DNA of 46,982 bases, taken from NCBI RefSeq assembly GCF_021605415.1, contig NZ_WKEQ01000040.1, forward strand, positions 1 through 46,982, written 5' to 3'. This document shows, piece after piece, positions 33,202 to 40,904 of the stretch. Positions within the stretch are counted from its first letter, which is position 1; each line of letters opens with the position of its first letter. Origin of the DNA: Pseudomonas syringae (GTDB lineage Bacteria; Pseudomonadota; Gammaproteobacteria; Pseudomonadales; Pseudomonadaceae). Both the position numbers and the translations under genes were made by a program. A model generated the notes under the pieces. It was given only the letters and a program-made list of their open reading frames with translations, was not told the DNA's origin and did no database searches.

Positions 33202-34102
33202 AGAATTCAGCCCCGACGCAGAGAATCAGCAGCCACAACCATACGCCGCGTTGTACCAATTGCCAGCCTCGGTCGATGGAGTCAGCATCCGCCGGCGGGC
33301 CTTCGCCAAGTTGCGGGCGCTCATGCAGTTCACTGTGATAAATGGCCGGGCCGCCCAGTTCAACACCCAGCGCGCCGGCACCCGCCGCCATCACCGGGCC
33401 GGCGTTCGGGCTGTCCCAGGTCGGGCCTTGGATGCGCCAGCACTTCAGTGCGAGTCGGGTATTGCCCAGCAGCGCGTAGGTCATTGCCACCAGCCGTGCA
33501 GGAATGTAGTTGAGCACGTCGTCGATTTTCGCCGCCGCCCAGCCGAACCGTTCGAAGCGTTCGTTGCGATAACCCCACATGGCGTCGAGCGTGTTGCTCA
33601 AGCGATAGAGCACGACGCCGGGCGCGCCAGCCACGGCAAACCAGAACAGCGCGGCGAATACCGCGTCGCTGCCGTTTTCCAGCACCGACTCGGTGGCGGC
33701 GCGGGCGACGGCAGTGCTGTCCAGTTCGTTGGTCTGACGGCTGACCAGATAGCCGACACGCTTGCGCGCCTCTTCCAGATCATCGCCGCGCAGGGCTTTT
33801 GCCACCGGCCCGACGTGCTCGCCGAGGCTGCGCATGCCGAGGGCGCAATACAGCGCAAGAATGTCGACGATCCAGCCCACATAAGGCGCCCACGACAGTG
33901 CGGTGGCCAACAGCGTCAGCGGCACCACCGCGATCACCCACGCGGTGACGCCATGACTGCGCCAGCCCCGGCCACCGCCGTTGAAACGTTGCTCGATGCG
34001 CCCGGCAAAACGGCCGAACCCCACCAGCGGATGCCAGCGTTTCGGTTCACCCAGCAGCGCATCCAGCGCAACCGCGGCGACACTCAACAACGCCACACTC
34101 AT
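33194..34102 (-). CDS. cbiB: Adenosylcobinamide-phosphate synthase
   Basis: A 302-residue membrane protein (CbiB, called CobD in aerobic nomenclature) that joins aminopropanol phosphate to adenosylcobyric acid. LDALLGEPKRWHPLVGFGR at the start, LVSRQTNELD, ATESVLENGSDAVFAALFWF and LNYIPARLVAMTYAL are conserved, with four to five hydrophobic segments. The ATG at 34102 was chosen: GGGGAG lies 7 nt upstream and it overlaps the bluB stop (ATGA), while the longer frame begins with TTG. Confidence 0.95.
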   Translation of the reverse strand: MSVALLSVAAVALDALLGEPKRWHPLVGFGRFAGRIEQRFNGGGRGWRSHGVTAWVIAVVPLTLLATALSWAPYVGWIVDILALYCALGMRSLGEHVGPVAKALRGDDLEEARKRVGYLVSRQTNELDSTAVARAATESVLENGSDAVFAALFWFAVAGAPGVVLYRLSNTLDAMWGYRNERFERFGWAAAKIDDVLNYIPARLVAMTYALLGNTRLALKCWRIQGPTWDSPNAGPVMAAGAGALGVELGGPAIYHSELHERPQLGEGPPADADSIDRGWQLVQRGVWLWLLILCVGAEFYA

Positions 34103-34749
34103 TGACTCACTCCCCAATAATTTTCGTACAGCAACTCATTGAGCGGACGCGCCTGCGCCCACCCTTCGAGTACCAGCATCGGCGCCGGATAGAATTCCTT
34201 GACCGGCCCCAGGCAAAGAACCGCCATAGGCTTCGCGCCAACCGGTAATTTCAGCAGATCGGCCAGCGCTTGCGGATCGAACAACGACACCCAGCCCATG
34301 CCCAGCCCTTCGGCGCGCGAGGCGAGCCATAGGTTCTGGATGGCGCAGGACAACGACGCCATGTCCATTTCAGGCAGCGTGCGGCGACCGAAAATATGCT
34401 TTTCGCGATCCGCCATCAACGCGGCGACCAGCACCTCGGCGCAGTCGTTGATGCCTTCGACCTTGAGCTTCATGAATTCGTCACTGCGCTCGCCAAGGGC
34501 TTCGGCGGTGCGGACACGTTCTTCTTCCACGAGGCTCTGGATCTGGCTGCGCAAGGCGCGGTCGCTGATGCGGATGAAGCGCCACGGCTGCATCAGACCG
34601 ACACTCGGCGCCTGATGCGCGGCTTCGAGCAGGCGGCGCAGCAATGGCGGCTCGATGGTGCCGCCGGTGAAGTGGCGCATGTCGCGGCGTTCAGCGATGG
34701 CTTTGTAGACCGCTGCGCGCTCGGCTTCGGAAAATGCGTTGTCGGTCAT
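34099..34749 (-). CDS. bluB: 5,6-dimethylbenzimidazole synthase
   Basis: A 216-residue nitroreductase-fold flavoprotein that cleaves reduced FMN with oxygen to give DMB, the lower ligand of cobalamin. RRDMRHFTGGTIEPPLLRRL, AAHQAPSVGLMQPWRFIRI, and ASRAEGLGMGWVSLFDP are BluB features. It marks an oxygen-dependent lower-ligand supply, consistent with an aerobic pseudomonad. The ATG at 34749 overlaps the stop of cobB (ATGA), a junction that now lies at the edge of a REP element. Confidence 0.94.
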   Translation of the reverse strand: MTDNAFSEAERAAVYKAIAERRDMRHFTGGTIEPPLLRRLLEAAHQAPSVGLMQPWRFIRISDRALRSQIQSLVEEERVRTAEALGERSDEFMKLKVEGINDCAEVLVAALMADREKHIFGRRTLPEMDMASLSCAIQNLWLASRAEGLGMGWVSLFDPQALADLLKLPVGAKPMAVLCLGPVKEFYPAPMLVLEGWAQARPLNELLYENYWGVSQ

Positions 34750-36146
34750 GGCCCCATCGCTGGCAAGCCAGCTCCCACAGGGGACTGCATTTCTTCAGGC
34801 ATTACACCGTCGACTGTGGGAGCTGGCTTGCCAGCGATGGCGGCCTCAAGGTCCGGCGCAAACAGTGCCGCGACAGCCGCCGGGTTCGACGGAAAATAAA
34901 AGTGCACATACGAAGCCGTCATCCGCCCTTCCCGATAAACCGCCTCGGCCCCGCGCCCGCCGTTCGGGCTCAGGCCACGCGCGATCGGTGCCATTTCGGT
35001 GGTGGTCAACGAATGATGATAGGTGTGTCCGCGTAGCGAACCCTCCGGCAAATCCACTGCTTGCAACGCCAGCGCTGCCAGACGCTTCTGCATTACCGCA
35101 TCGCCCTTCAGCAAACCCACCAATTCAGCGCGGGTGCCGTCGACATCGGTCAACGAATCGAGCAGATACAGCATGCCGCCACACTCGGCGAGCAGCGGTT
35201 TGCCGGCCGCATGATGGGCGCGAATGGCATCGAGCATCGGTGTATTTTGGCCGAGCGCGACATGATGGAGTTCCGGATAGCCACCTGGCAAATACAGGCT
35301 GTCAGCCTCGGGCAATTGCGAATCACGGATTGGCGAGAAGAAACTCAAATCGGCGCCCATCGCCCGCAACAGATCGAGGCTGGCGCCGTAGGTGAAGGCA
35401 AACGCTTCGTCACGTGCCACGGCGATGCGCACGCCCGCCAGCAACGGTTCGGCGGCGAGCACGTCCGGCGCGGCGAATTCAACGGCCGGTGGCAGCGCGA
35501 CCTCGCAACTGCTGGCCAGTGCATCGGCAGCGGCATCGAGGCGCATGTCGAGGTCATTGAGTTCGCTGGCCTGTACCAGACCGAGGTGTCGGCTCGGCAG
35601 CTCGATACCGGTTTCCCGGGATAACGCGCCGTACCAGCGCAGGCCTTCGGTGAGGCTGCCTTCCAGCAATTGCGCGTGACGCAAAGTGCCGACGCGGTTG
35701 GCCAGCACGCCGGCAAACGGCAAATCCGGCTGATAGCGCGCCAGACCCAGCGCCAGTGCGCCAAAGGTCTGCGCCATGGCGGTGCCGTCGATTACACCAA
35801 GCACCGGTACACCGAAATGCCGCGCCAGATCGGCGCTCGACGGCGTGCCGTCGAACAAACCCATGACACCTTCGATCAGGATCAGATCGGCCTCGCCGGC
35901 TGCTTCCCACAACAGGCGACGACTTTCCTGCTCGCCGACCATCCACATGTCCAATTGATAGACCGGCGCACCGCTGGCGCGCTCGAGAATCATCGGGTCG
36001 AGAAAGTCCGGGCCGCATTTGAACACGCGCACCTTGCGCCCCTGATTGCGATGCAATCGGGCCAGCGCGGCGGTGACGGTGGTCTTGCCCTGACCGGAGG
36101 CCGGCGCGGCGATCAGTACCGCCGGGCAATGACGTGGTTGACTCAC
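34746..36146 (-). CDS. cobB: Cobyrinate a,c-diamide synthase with REP-encoded C terminus
   Basis: A 466-residue enzyme that amidates carboxylates a and c of (hydrogeno)cobyrinate with glutamine and ATP. P-loop APASGQGKTTVTAALARL, FKCGPDFLDP and EGVMGLFDG form the synthetase domain; the amidotransferase has Cys in LAECGGMLYLLDSL and GHTYHHS with its His. It starts with GTG at 36146, overlapping the cobO stop (GTGA). The last 31 residues (from about 436: AIAGKPAPTVDGV...GAGLPAMGP) are translated from a pair of inverted REP elements and look unlike the family; the normal end is near LFAPDLEAA. The reading frame still reaches a stop that overlaps bluB, so the fusion is coding, not truncating. Confidence 0.93.
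   Translation of the reverse strand: MSQPRHCPAVLIAAPASGQGKTTVTAALARLHRNQGRKVRVFKCGPDFLDPMILERASGAPVYQLDMWMVGEQESRRLLWEAAGEADLILIEGVMGLFDGTPSSADLARHFGVPVLGVIDGTAMAQTFGALALGLARYQPDLPFAGVLANRVGTLRHAQLLEGSLTEGLRWYGALSRETGIELPSRHLGLVQASELNDLDMRLDAAADALASSCEVALPPAVEFAAPDVLAAEPLLAGVRIAVARDEAFAFTYGASLDLLRAMGADLSFFSPIRDSQLPEADSLYLPGGYPELHHVALGQNTPMLDAIRAHHAAGKPLLAECGGMLYLLDSLTDVDGTRAELVGLLKGDAVMQKRLAALALQAVDLPEGSLRGHTYHHSLTTTEMAPIARGLSPNGGRGAEAVYREGRMTASYVHFYFPSNPAAVAALFAPDLEAAIAGKPAPTVDGVMPEEMQSPVGAGLPAMGP
34755..34840. repeat. REPIN inside the 3' end of cobB
   Basis: Inverted REP cores CGCTGGCAAGCCAGCTCCCA near 34757 and TGGGAGCTGGCTTGCCAGCG near 34817 lie within the coding sequence of cobB, just before the bluB start. 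They encode the GKPAPT and GAGLPAMG peptide motifs typical of translated Pseudomonas REPs. Confidence 0.9.
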
Positions 36147-36754
36147 AATTCGACGCCTTTCTGCGCTTTGATGCCGGCCTGGAAGGCGTGCTTGATGACG
36201 CCCATTTCGGTGACGGTGTCGGCCATTTCGATCATTTCAGGCTTGGCGCCGCGACCGGTGACGACCACATGCTGCATCGGCGGACGGGCCTGCAAATCGC
36301 TGAGCACTTGATCGAGATCGAGGTATCCGTGCTTCAAGGCAATGTTCAGCTCATCCAGCACGACCAGGCCGATGGCCGGGTCACGCAGCAGTTCGCGGGA
36401 AACTTCCCAAGCGGCTTCGGCGGCGGCGATGTCACGCTGACGATCCTGGGTTTCCCAAGTAAAACCTTCGCCCATCACATGGAAACGCACCTGCTCGGGA
36501 AAGCGGCGGAAAAACAGCTCTTCGCCGGTGCTGTTACGTCCCTTGATGAATTGCACCACGCCGCACTGCATGCCGTGGCCCATGGCGCGGGCGAGCATGC
36601 CGAATGCCGAACTGCTTTTGCCTTTGCCGTTGCCGGTCAGCACCAGGAGCAGGCCGCATTCGTTCGGGGAATTGGCGATGCGCTCGTCGATCACGGCTTT
36701 TTTGCGCTGCATGCGCGCCAGATGACGCTCGTCGCGTTCAGGGGAATCGGTCAT
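36143..36754 (-). CDS. cobO: Cob(I)yrinic acid a,c-diamide adenosyltransferase
   Basis: A 203-residue ATP:corrinoid adenosyltransferase (CobO/CobA/BtuR family) that adds the upper adenosyl ligand. LVLTGNGKGKSSSAFGMLAR is the P-loop, followed by GVVQFIKGRNSTGEELFF, VVLDELNIALKHGYL and HVVVTGRGAKPEMIEMAD. The ATG at 36754 was chosen because GGAGAG lies about 8 nt upstream and the family starts near here (MTDSPERDERHLARMQRKK); the longer frame to 36946 runs into the riboswitch and is not real. It is the first gene of the operon. Confidence 0.95.
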   Translation of the reverse strand: MTDSPERDERHLARMQRKKAVIDERIANSPNECGLLLVLTGNGKGKSSSAFGMLARAMGHGMQCGVVQFIKGRNSTGEELFFRRFPEQVRFHVMGEGFTWETQDRQRDIAAAEAAWEVSRELLRDPAIGLVVLDELNIALKHGYLDLDQVLSDLQARPPMQHVVVTGRGAKPEMIEMADTVTEMGVIKHAFQAGIKAQKGVEL

Positions 36755-36846
36755 GGGGGAGCTCTCCGTTGAGGCTGGATAACGGCGGGCAGGCACAAGA
36801 ATAGACGGCAAAAAGCCTGGCATCGCCCACCGTGATGCCGCTGGAT

Positions 36847-37056
36847 GGATCAGGCCGGTCTCCGGGCTCATGAGCGGCGTTGGCCTGGCTGCGCGCCTTC
36901 CCGCATCGTGATCGACACAGTGGCATATGGCGCAGCGTTTACTCATTTACCGTTGCGGGGGCAGCGCCGGGATCGTGATTGCGCTTCGTCTGAAGACAAC
37001 CCTCACCGGCTTCCCTGTTTCACTCTGTCGACACTGGGTCACAGAGCACCTGAAAC
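36847..37056 (-). promoter_or_regulatory. Cobalamin riboswitch
   Basis: On the minus strand the leader contains AACAGGGAAGCCGGTG, then GCTGCCCCCGCAACGGTAA, CCACTG, a GGGAAGGCGC stem and finally the B12 box GAGCCCGGAGACCGGCCTGA (36848-36868). These are the ordered core elements of the adenosylcobalamin-type riboswitch. It ends about 90 nt before the cobO start, in a gene-free stretch (36755-37094), and should switch off the operon when cobalamin is plentiful. Confidence 0.96.
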
Positions 37057-37065
37057 AAGCGGCGA

Positions 37066-37094
37066 AGGTTAGAGGGTTGGGGGTGGAGCGTCAA
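37066..37094 (-). promoter_or_regulatory. Sigma-70 promoter of the cobalamin operon
   Basis: TTGACG and TAACCT on the minus strand are separated by 17 nt, placing the transcription start near 37058, directly at the 5' edge of the riboswitch. The spacer is C-rich (CTCCACCCCCAACCCTC). Confidence 0.75.
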
Positions 37095-37234
37095 TCGAGA
37101 GGCCGGTGAAGTGCGCGAATAACTGCCACCTATCAATTATCTGACGCCAATCTTGTGCCATGCCCCGCACAGTGATATCAAAGAGCCACGCGCTTGATTC
37201 AAAAGCGTGAATCACAATAACAAGGGGAAATCCC

Positions 37235-37819
37235 ATGCAAGGCATGAGCATCAGTAATCCGCGGCTGGAGTTTCTGCGCCCGGTGCTGGAACGCTGGTTT
37301 GACTGTATCGATCGTTACAACGCCGTGCGCGGCGATAACGACACGCCTTACTGGCATGACGAAAAAGCCAATCTTGGCCTGCTTTCGGCAGCGGCGTGGA
37401 TGGCCGAGCTGGTGACCTTGCAGCAAACCGCCACGCGCAAACAGAACGAAGAAGGCGAGCGCAATGCCCGCGCCGATCTGTTTATCGCCGGCGCGGAAGA
37501 TCGCGCATTCATTCAGGTCACTCAGCGCTGGCCCAAGGTCAACAACCTCAATCTGGCCCAAGCCCTGCTCGACATCACTAGCGACGCCAAGCGCATCAGC
37601 TACGCCAGCGACCTCAGGCTCGGCTGCCTGTTCGTTGCGCCGCAAAAGGCCGGGCAGCGCGCCAGCCCCGAAGAACTGCAAGACATGGTCGACGACCTGC
37701 AAAAGGAACACTGCTGCGCCGTGGCCTGGTATTTTCCTTACGCCTATCACAAGTTGCACAACGAAGCGGGCAACTATCATCCGGGTGTCGCGGTGCTGTT
37801 CAAAGAGGCCCGCGGTTGA
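37235..37819 (+). CDS. Conserved hypothetical protein
   Basis: A 194-residue soluble protein without a recognised domain. It has an N-terminal helical part (LEFLRPVLERWFDCIDRYNA), then a mixed alpha/beta core with ARADLFIAGAEDRAFIQVTQRW and LGCLFVAPQKAG strands, and an aromatic C-terminal YFPYAYHKLHNEAGNYHPG. The GAEDRAFIQVTQRW stretch suggests a small alpha/beta domain, but I cannot place it. GGGG lies about 8 nt before the ATG; an ATG at codon 4 is also possible. It is divergent from the cobalamin operon and precedes the sorbosone-dehydrogenase-like gene by 64 nt. Confidence 0.75.
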   Translation: MQGMSISNPRLEFLRPVLERWFDCIDRYNAVRGDNDTPYWHDEKANLGLLSAAAWMAELVTLQQTATRKQNEEGERNARADLFIAGAEDRAFIQVTQRWPKVNNLNLAQALLDITSDAKRISYASDLRLGCLFVAPQKAGQRASPEELQDMVDDLQKEHCCAVAWYFPYAYHKLHNEAGNYHPGVAVLFKEARG

Positions 37820-37883
37820 GCGGTTGAACCATCGGGCTCGCGCGCTTCTCTATGTTTAAGAACATTCATAGAGAGGATCCGCC

Positions 37884-39197
37884 ATGCGCAAGCCCCAGCT
37901 CGTTTTTGTCATCGCGCTCGCCGGAGGGCTCGCCGCTTGTGGTGAAACCTCCAGTCTGCAAGTGTCCGACGGCACCGGCCCGTCTCCGAAACTGCCTGAA
38001 CCGAACAAAACCATGATACCCACCGTGAATATCGCCCCGGCGATCGGTTGGCCCGACGGTGCAAAACCGACAGCGGCGGCCGGCACTCAGGTGACGGCGT
38101 TCGCGGAAAACCTTGATCACCCGCGCTGGCTCTACGTGCTCCCCAACGGCGATGTGCTGGTGGCGGAAACCAATGCACCGCCCAAGCCCGATGACAGCAA
38201 AGGCATTCGCGGCTGGGTCATGAAAAAAGTCATGGGGCGCGCCGGTGCCGGCGTGCCGAGCGCAAACCGTATTACGCTGCTGCGCGATGCCGACCAAGAC
38301 GGCGTGGCCGAGACTCGCACGGTGTTCTTGCAGAATCTGCATTCACCCTTCGGCATGACTCTGGTCGGCAATGACCTGTACGTCGCCGACACCGATCGAC
38401 TGCTGCGCTTCAACTACGAACCCGGCGCGACCGAAATCAAGTCGGAGCCGATCAAGGTGGTCGATCTGCCCGGTGGCACGCTCAACCACCACTGGACAAA
38501 AAATGTCATCGCCAGCCAGGACGGCAGCAAGCTTTACGTTACCGTCGGCTCGAACAGCAACGTCGGTGAAAACGGTCTCGATAAAGAAGAAGGTCGCGCG
38601 GCGATCTGGGAAGTGGATCGCGCCACCGGCAATCACCGGATCTTTGCCTCAGGCCTGCGCAACCCCAACGGCATGGATTGGGAACCGCAGAGTGGCGCGC
38701 TGTGGACATCGGTCAACGAGCGCGATGAAATCGGCAGTGACCTGGTGCCGGACTACATCACGTCAGTCAAGGATGGCGCGTTCTATGGCTGGCCTTTCAG
38801 TTATTACGGCCAGCACATCGACGTGCGCGTTACGCCCCAGAATCCGGAGCTGGTGCAGAAAGCCATTGCGCCGGACTACGCCGTCGGCCCGCATACAGCC
38901 TCGCTGGGTTTCACCTTCGCGCAAGGCAACAGCCTGCCGGCGCAATTCAAGGATGGCGCCTTCATCGGCCAGCACGGTTCGTGGAACCGTAAGCCGCACA
39001 GTGGCTACAAAGTGATTTTTGTGCCCTTCGCGGCGGGCAAACCGAGCGGGCAACCGGTTGATGTCCTGACCGGTTTCCTCAATAAAGATGAGAAAGCCAT
39101 GGGCCGGCCGGTTGGCGTGACGATCGACAAGCAGGGTGCGCTGCTGGTGGCGGACGATGTGGGGAATAAGGTGTGGCGGGTGTCCTCCACCAAATAA
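37884..39197 (+). CDS. Sorbosone/PQQ-glucose dehydrogenase-like lipoprotein
   Basis: A 437-residue lipoprotein: the signal ends LAGGLAAC with lipidated Cys19. The body is a six-bladed beta-propeller of the glucose/sorbosone dehydrogenase superfamily, with blade motifs FAENLDHPRWLYVLPNGDVLVAE, SPFGMTLVGNDLYVADT, GLRNPNGMDWEPQSGALW and the FIGQHGSWNRKPHSGYKV segment (HGSWNR is widely conserved in the family). Relatives oxidise sugars with PQQ in the periplasm, but a PQQ-binding set cannot be confirmed by eye. AGAGAGGA lies about 6 nt upstream. A long REPIN follows the stop. Confidence 0.88.
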   Translation: MRKPQLVFVIALAGGLAACGETSSLQVSDGTGPSPKLPEPNKTMIPTVNIAPAIGWPDGAKPTAAAGTQVTAFAENLDHPRWLYVLPNGDVLVAETNAPPKPDDSKGIRGWVMKKVMGRAGAGVPSANRITLLRDADQDGVAETRTVFLQNLHSPFGMTLVGNDLYVADTDRLLRFNYEPGATEIKSEPIKVVDLPGGTLNHHWTKNVIASQDGSKLYVTVGSNSNVGENGLDKEEGRAAIWEVDRATGNHRIFASGLRNPNGMDWEPQSGALWTSVNERDEIGSDLVPDYITSVKDGAFYGWPFSYYGQHIDVRVTPQNPELVQKAIAPDYAVGPHTASLGFTFAQGNSLPAQFKDGAFIGQHGSWNRKPHSGYKVIFVPFAAGKPSGQPVDVLTGFLNKDEKAMGRPVGVTIDKQGALLVADDVGNKVWRVSSTK

Positions 39198-39215
39198 CGC
39201 CTGACACAAAACCAA

Positions 39216-39304
39216 TGCAGGAGTGAGCCTGCTCGCGATGCGTCGTCTCAGTCGAAATCTATGTTGACTGATGCGAGGCTATCGCGAGCAGGCTCACTCC
39301 TGCA
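39216..39304. repeat. REPIN with 24-bp perfect arms
   Basis: The arm at 39216-39239 (core GGAGTGAGCCTGCTCGCGA) is an exact reverse complement of 39281-39304, around 41 nt. It sits between the convergent dehydrogenase-like and NlpC/P60 genes and is the same family as 10926-10988. Confidence 0.9.
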
Positions 39305-39322
39305 GAGGGGTCGCCTTTGATT

Positions 39323-39859
39323 CTATGGGTTGTGCGCCAGATGTTCCGGCTGCAACACTCGCTTGGCGCTTAGGTAAGCCTTTTGCCAATACGCCTTCGA
39401 CAGGCTGTCCAGCTTCACCGTCCCACCGGTGGCCGGCGCATGAACGAAACGCCCTTCACCAACGTAGATCCCCGCATGACTGACCTGCGAACCACCATTG
39501 GTAGCGAAGAAAATCAGGTCGCCGGTTTGAAGGCCTTCTTTACCCACGTTCGGCGCCTGCATGACGATCAGTTCGCGCGTGGAGCGCGGCAAGCTGATAC
39601 CGGCGGCATCACGGTAAACAAAGCCGATCAGACCGCTGCAATCGAAACCCGAGTCAGGCGTGTTGCCGCCCCAGCGATAGGGGGTGCCGACGAGGCCGAG
39701 CGCGCGAAACAGCACGTCTTCAGCCACGGGAGAAAAAGTCTGGGAAGGGCCGAATACGATCGGGGCGCGAACCACCGGCCCAGGGGGCGGTGTGCGACTG
39801 GCGCAAGCGCTGAGCAGCGCTGCGAACAACATCAAAGTGAGGCGGGCCGACGTCGTCAT
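39323..39859 (-). CDS. NlpC/P60 (C40) peptidoglycan endopeptidase, lipoprotein
   Basis: A 178-residue lipoprotein (signal ending LLSAC, Cys19). The NlpC/P60 domain has catalytic Cys74 (GFDCSGLIGF), His128 (VSHAGIYVG) and His140 (RFVHAP), so it is predicted to cleave D-Glu-meso-DAP bonds in peptidoglycan. It is the downstream member of a tandem pair; the other, at 40078-40695, shares the catalytic layout (TPYRWGGNTPDSGFDCSG against TRYRFGGSSEAGFDCSG). A terminator at 39914-39942 separates them, so this copy probably has its own promoter. Confidence 0.92.
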   Translation of the reverse strand: MTTSARLTLMLFAALLSACASRTPPPGPVVRAPIVFGPSQTFSPVAEDVLFRALGLVGTPYRWGGNTPDSGFDCSGLIGFVYRDAAGISLPRSTRELIVMQAPNVGKEGLQTGDLIFFATNGGSQVSHAGIYVGEGRFVHAPATGGTVKLDSLSKAYWQKAYLSAKRVLQPEHLAHNP

Positions 39860-39913
39860 TAGCAGAACATCCTGATCTGGCTGCGGCTTTTTCTGCCGAA
39901 AAGGCGGAAAACA

Positions 39914-39942
39914 AAACCGCCTGCGTAGGACGCAGGCGGTTT
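39914..39942 (-). terminator. Terminator between the two NlpC/P60 genes
   Basis: Perfect 12-bp arms AAACCGCCTGCG / CGCAGGCGGTTT with a 5-nt loop, followed on the minus strand by TTTTGTTTTC. A second imperfect stem (TTTCTGCC/GGCGGAAA) follows immediately. Confidence 0.85.
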
Positions 39943-40042
39943 GCCATCAATATAGGATGAGATTCTAGCGGCTACACAGCAAACTTCAAGTAAGACTTTA
40001 ACTTCACCTTGTAAAGTCCAAGTCTACTAACTCGATAACAGC

Positions 40043-40074
40043 TGGTTTATCGCCACGGGCGTGGCGATAAACCA
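40043..40074 (-). repeat. 15-bp-arm inverted repeat directly after NlpC/P60 stop
   Basis: TGGTTTATCGCCACG and its exact complement CGTGGCGATAAACCA stand with only 2 nt between them, three bases past the stop of the upstream NlpC gene. There is no T-tract, so it may stabilise the 3' end of the message rather than terminate; the proper terminator is further on, at 39914-39942. Confidence 0.8.
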
Positions 40075-40077
40075 CGA

Positions 40078-40695
40078 TTACTTGCGAGCAGTGACCACGG
40101 TCGGCGCGTTGGCCAGAGCGCGTTTCGCTTCGATGAAGGTCTTGCTCCAGTAGCTGTCACCGAGGTTGTCGATGCGTACACCACCGCTGCGGCGGCTGCT
40201 GGAGTGGATGAACTGGTTGTCGCCCAAATAGATCCCGGCGTGACTGACACGACCGCGACGACCATTGGTGGCGAAGAACAACAGATCGCCCGGCTCAAGA
40301 TTGGCGCGCGCAACCAGTGGCGCATCAACGTTGATCATGTCGCGAGTCGAGCGCGGCAGGTTCATGCCGGCCTCTTCGCGGAACAGATAGCCGATGAAAC
40401 CGCTGCAATCGAAGCCGGCTTCAGAGCTGCCGCCGAAACGGTAACGGGTACCGATGAGGGACATGCCGCGTTCGAGGATGCTGTCGGCCAGAACAGGAAG
40501 CTGGTAAGGCTTCTTGCCATTGAAGTCCGACAGTGCTTTCTCGGTGTCCAGCTCTTCCTGATAAATAACGGAAGACTGAGCGGTAGCAGAATTCTTGATC
40601 TGTTGTGGCTGCTCTTGAACTGGAGAGTGAGCAGCGCAACCGTACAACAGGGTAACGAGTGCGAGAGGCACGAGGGGTGCGAAGCGCTTTAGCAT
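40078..40695 (-). CDS. NlpC/P60 (C40) peptidoglycan endopeptidase, lipoprotein (upstream copy)
   Basis: A 205-residue lipoprotein, with signal MLKRFAPLVPLALVTLLYGC (Cys20) and a Gln/Ser-rich linker to about residue 60. The catalytic Cys97 (GFDCSGFIGY), His152 (VSHAGIYLG) and His164 (FIHSSS) are intact. It is likely anchored to the outer membrane and trims peptidoglycan cross-bridges. The ATG at 40695 starts the signal; a GTG two codons earlier is possible, and no strong ribosome-binding site is seen for either. It follows hda by 209 nt of non-coding sequence. Confidence 0.92.
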   Translation of the reverse strand: MLKRFAPLVPLALVTLLYGCAAHSPVQEQPQQIKNSATAQSSVIYQEELDTEKALSDFNGKKPYQLPVLADSILERGMSLIGTRYRFGGSSEAGFDCSGFIGYLFREEAGMNLPRSTRDMINVDAPLVARANLEPGDLLFFATNGRRGRVSHAGIYLGDNQFIHSSSRRSGGVRIDNLGDSYWSKTFIEAKRALANAPTVVTARK

Positions 40696-40904
40696 GGGCA
40701 CGACCGTGGCTGAAGTTGTAAAGAAGGCGAGACTATGCCCGCTATCAACCTCATTTGCAAATTCAATCGAACTTTATGTGACTTCCCGGTTTCTCGTTTA
40801 CATCTAAGCGCCCAAACCCGTTGGTGCCGACGCAGGCTGCTACTGTGCAGAAAAGCATATTTTCTGGCGCCTGAACGTTGCCCAAACCCGCTGAAAGCCA
40901 AGAC

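Noticed and set aside
36755..36946. N-terminal extension of CobO to 36946
   Set aside because: It reads into the cobalamin riboswitch; the downstream ATG with GGAGAG and the family length fit better.
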